Of a stretch of 64,000 nt of DNA, positions 63,676-64,000 are shown piece after piece. The notes under the pieces were generated by a model. The model did not search any database. It was given only the letters and a program-made list of their open reading frames with translations, and had not been told where the DNA came from. The stretch is from Alphaproteobacteria bacterium (GTDB lineage Bacteria > Pseudomonadota > Alphaproteobacteria > Rhizobiales > JAKIUO01). Where the stretch lies: contig JAJRPI010000018.1 in assembly GCA_024280895.1 (NCBI GenBank), positions 1-64,000 on the forward strand, read 5' to 3'. Position numbers and translations under genes: made by a program. Every line of letters begins with the position of its first letter. The first letter of the stretch is position 1.

Positions 63676-64000
63676 CTATTTGGGAATGGTCAGGCGCATG
63701 CCGATTGCCAGATTATTGGCGTTCTTGATGGTGGCTTTGTTTGCATTGAATATTCTTGGATAGGCAAACGCATCACCATATGTTGCATAAGCAATGGAAC
63801 TTAGCGTATCCCCCGCTTTGACAATCAAATAGCTGGCTTTGCCTTCTTGCTTGATGATGCGGGATGTGAGAGCTGTTCTTGCGCCTTCATTTTCAATAAG
63901 AGCCAGATAGTCAGAATCAGCGCTTGGCGTTTGGGTCTTGCCATCTGAGCGTTTTACGACACTGGCAATGAGCGTCGATATATCCAGACTGCCATCCTTG
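63676..64000 (-). CDS. LysM-domain protein, C-terminal part (runs off the window)
   Basis: The minus-strand frame ending in TAG at 63676-63678 is open to the right edge. Its C-terminus is a LysM peptidoglycan-binding domain: YLIVKAGDTLSSIAYATYGD, then AFAYPRIFNANKATIKNANN and LAIGMRLTIPK. Upstream residues are low-complexity (SDGKTQTPSADSDY). The N-terminus lies beyond 64000. It is the typical single LysM at the end of alphaproteobacterial exported proteins, of the type found with Ig-like or peptidase domains. Confidence 0.85.
   Translation of the reverse strand, partial: KDGSLDISTLIASVVKRSDGKTQTPSADSDYLALIENEGARTALTSRIIKQEGKASYLIVKAGDTLSSIAYATYGDAFAYPRIFNANKATIKNANNLAIGMRLTIPK

Overview
The window is a chromosomal segment of an alphaproteobacterium with a GC content of roughly 50%. 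The evidence is the cpa/tad pilus order, the short HisG paired with HisZ, the mraZ-rsmH-ftsL start of a dcw cluster, the STAS-fused MlaE permease, the YqgE/DsbD-domain/peroxiredoxin neighbourhood and the M17 peptidase + NlpC/P60 pair. A form IA RuBisCO with CbbQ/CbbO, a flavocytochrome c sulfide dehydrogenase (FccAB), a NapC/NirT cytochrome and sulfide-type operators point to a sulfur-oxidising, at least facultatively CO2-fixing lifestyle. The order is not certain; Hyphomicrobiales or a relative would fit.

Layout. 1-8.2 kb: Flp/Tad pilus operon cpaB-cpaC-cpaD-cpaE-cpaF-tadB-tadC, with a TadD-like TPR lipoprotein on the other strand at 10.3-11.2 kb. 8.3-10.2 kb: an exported methyltransferase-like protein and an AEC transporter. 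11.4-15.5 kb: M17 aminopeptidase + NlpC/P60 peptidase, then hemN behind an FNR-type box. 15.5-21.3 kb: SLAC1/TDT channel, NUDIX hydrolase and an Mla-type lipid transport operon. 21.3-27.9 kb: cbbR divergent from cbbL-cbbS-cbbQ-cbbO. 28-31.6 kb: quinone reductase, VOC protein, LysR regulator and three small unknown genes. 31.7-35.1 kb: hisS-hisZ-hisG. 35.4-39.7 kb: rhodanese, EF-G-like factor, a palindromic repeat element, VOC and YHS-type proteins. 39.8-46.2 kb: chemoreceptor and two related TPR proteins. 46.6-49.4 kb: mraZ-rsmH-(VOC)-ftsL. 49.6-53 kb: a four-gene cassette led by a Tat-exported flavin oxidase. 53.3-60 kb: sulfur locus with a DsrE-like protein, a TtrS/TtrR-like two-component pair, fccAB and a tetraheme cytochrome. 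60.3-64 kb: lipase-like hydrolase, a second palindromic repeat element, peroxiredoxin, DsbD-domain protein, YqgE and the C-terminus of a LysM protein.

How it fits together. FccAB would oxidise sulfide in the periplasm and feed electrons to the respiratory chain. Rhodanese and the SLAC1/TDT channel each sit behind a near-identical ATTC-N8-GAAT palindrome placed inside the predicted promoter, the operator type of the persulfide-sensing repressors BigR/SqrR. The cbb cluster would use the reducing power for CO2 fixation.

Most notable: the CbbL coding sequence has glutamine (codon CAG at 23150-23152) where every active RuBisCO has the carbamylated lysine (spinach Lys201), while the other active-site residues are intact. 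The second most unusual item is a putative 16-codon leader peptide with three consecutive proline codons overlapping a strong terminator just ahead of an EF-G-like gene, which looks like a translation-stress attenuator. A highly structured region of about 200 nt precedes mraZ.
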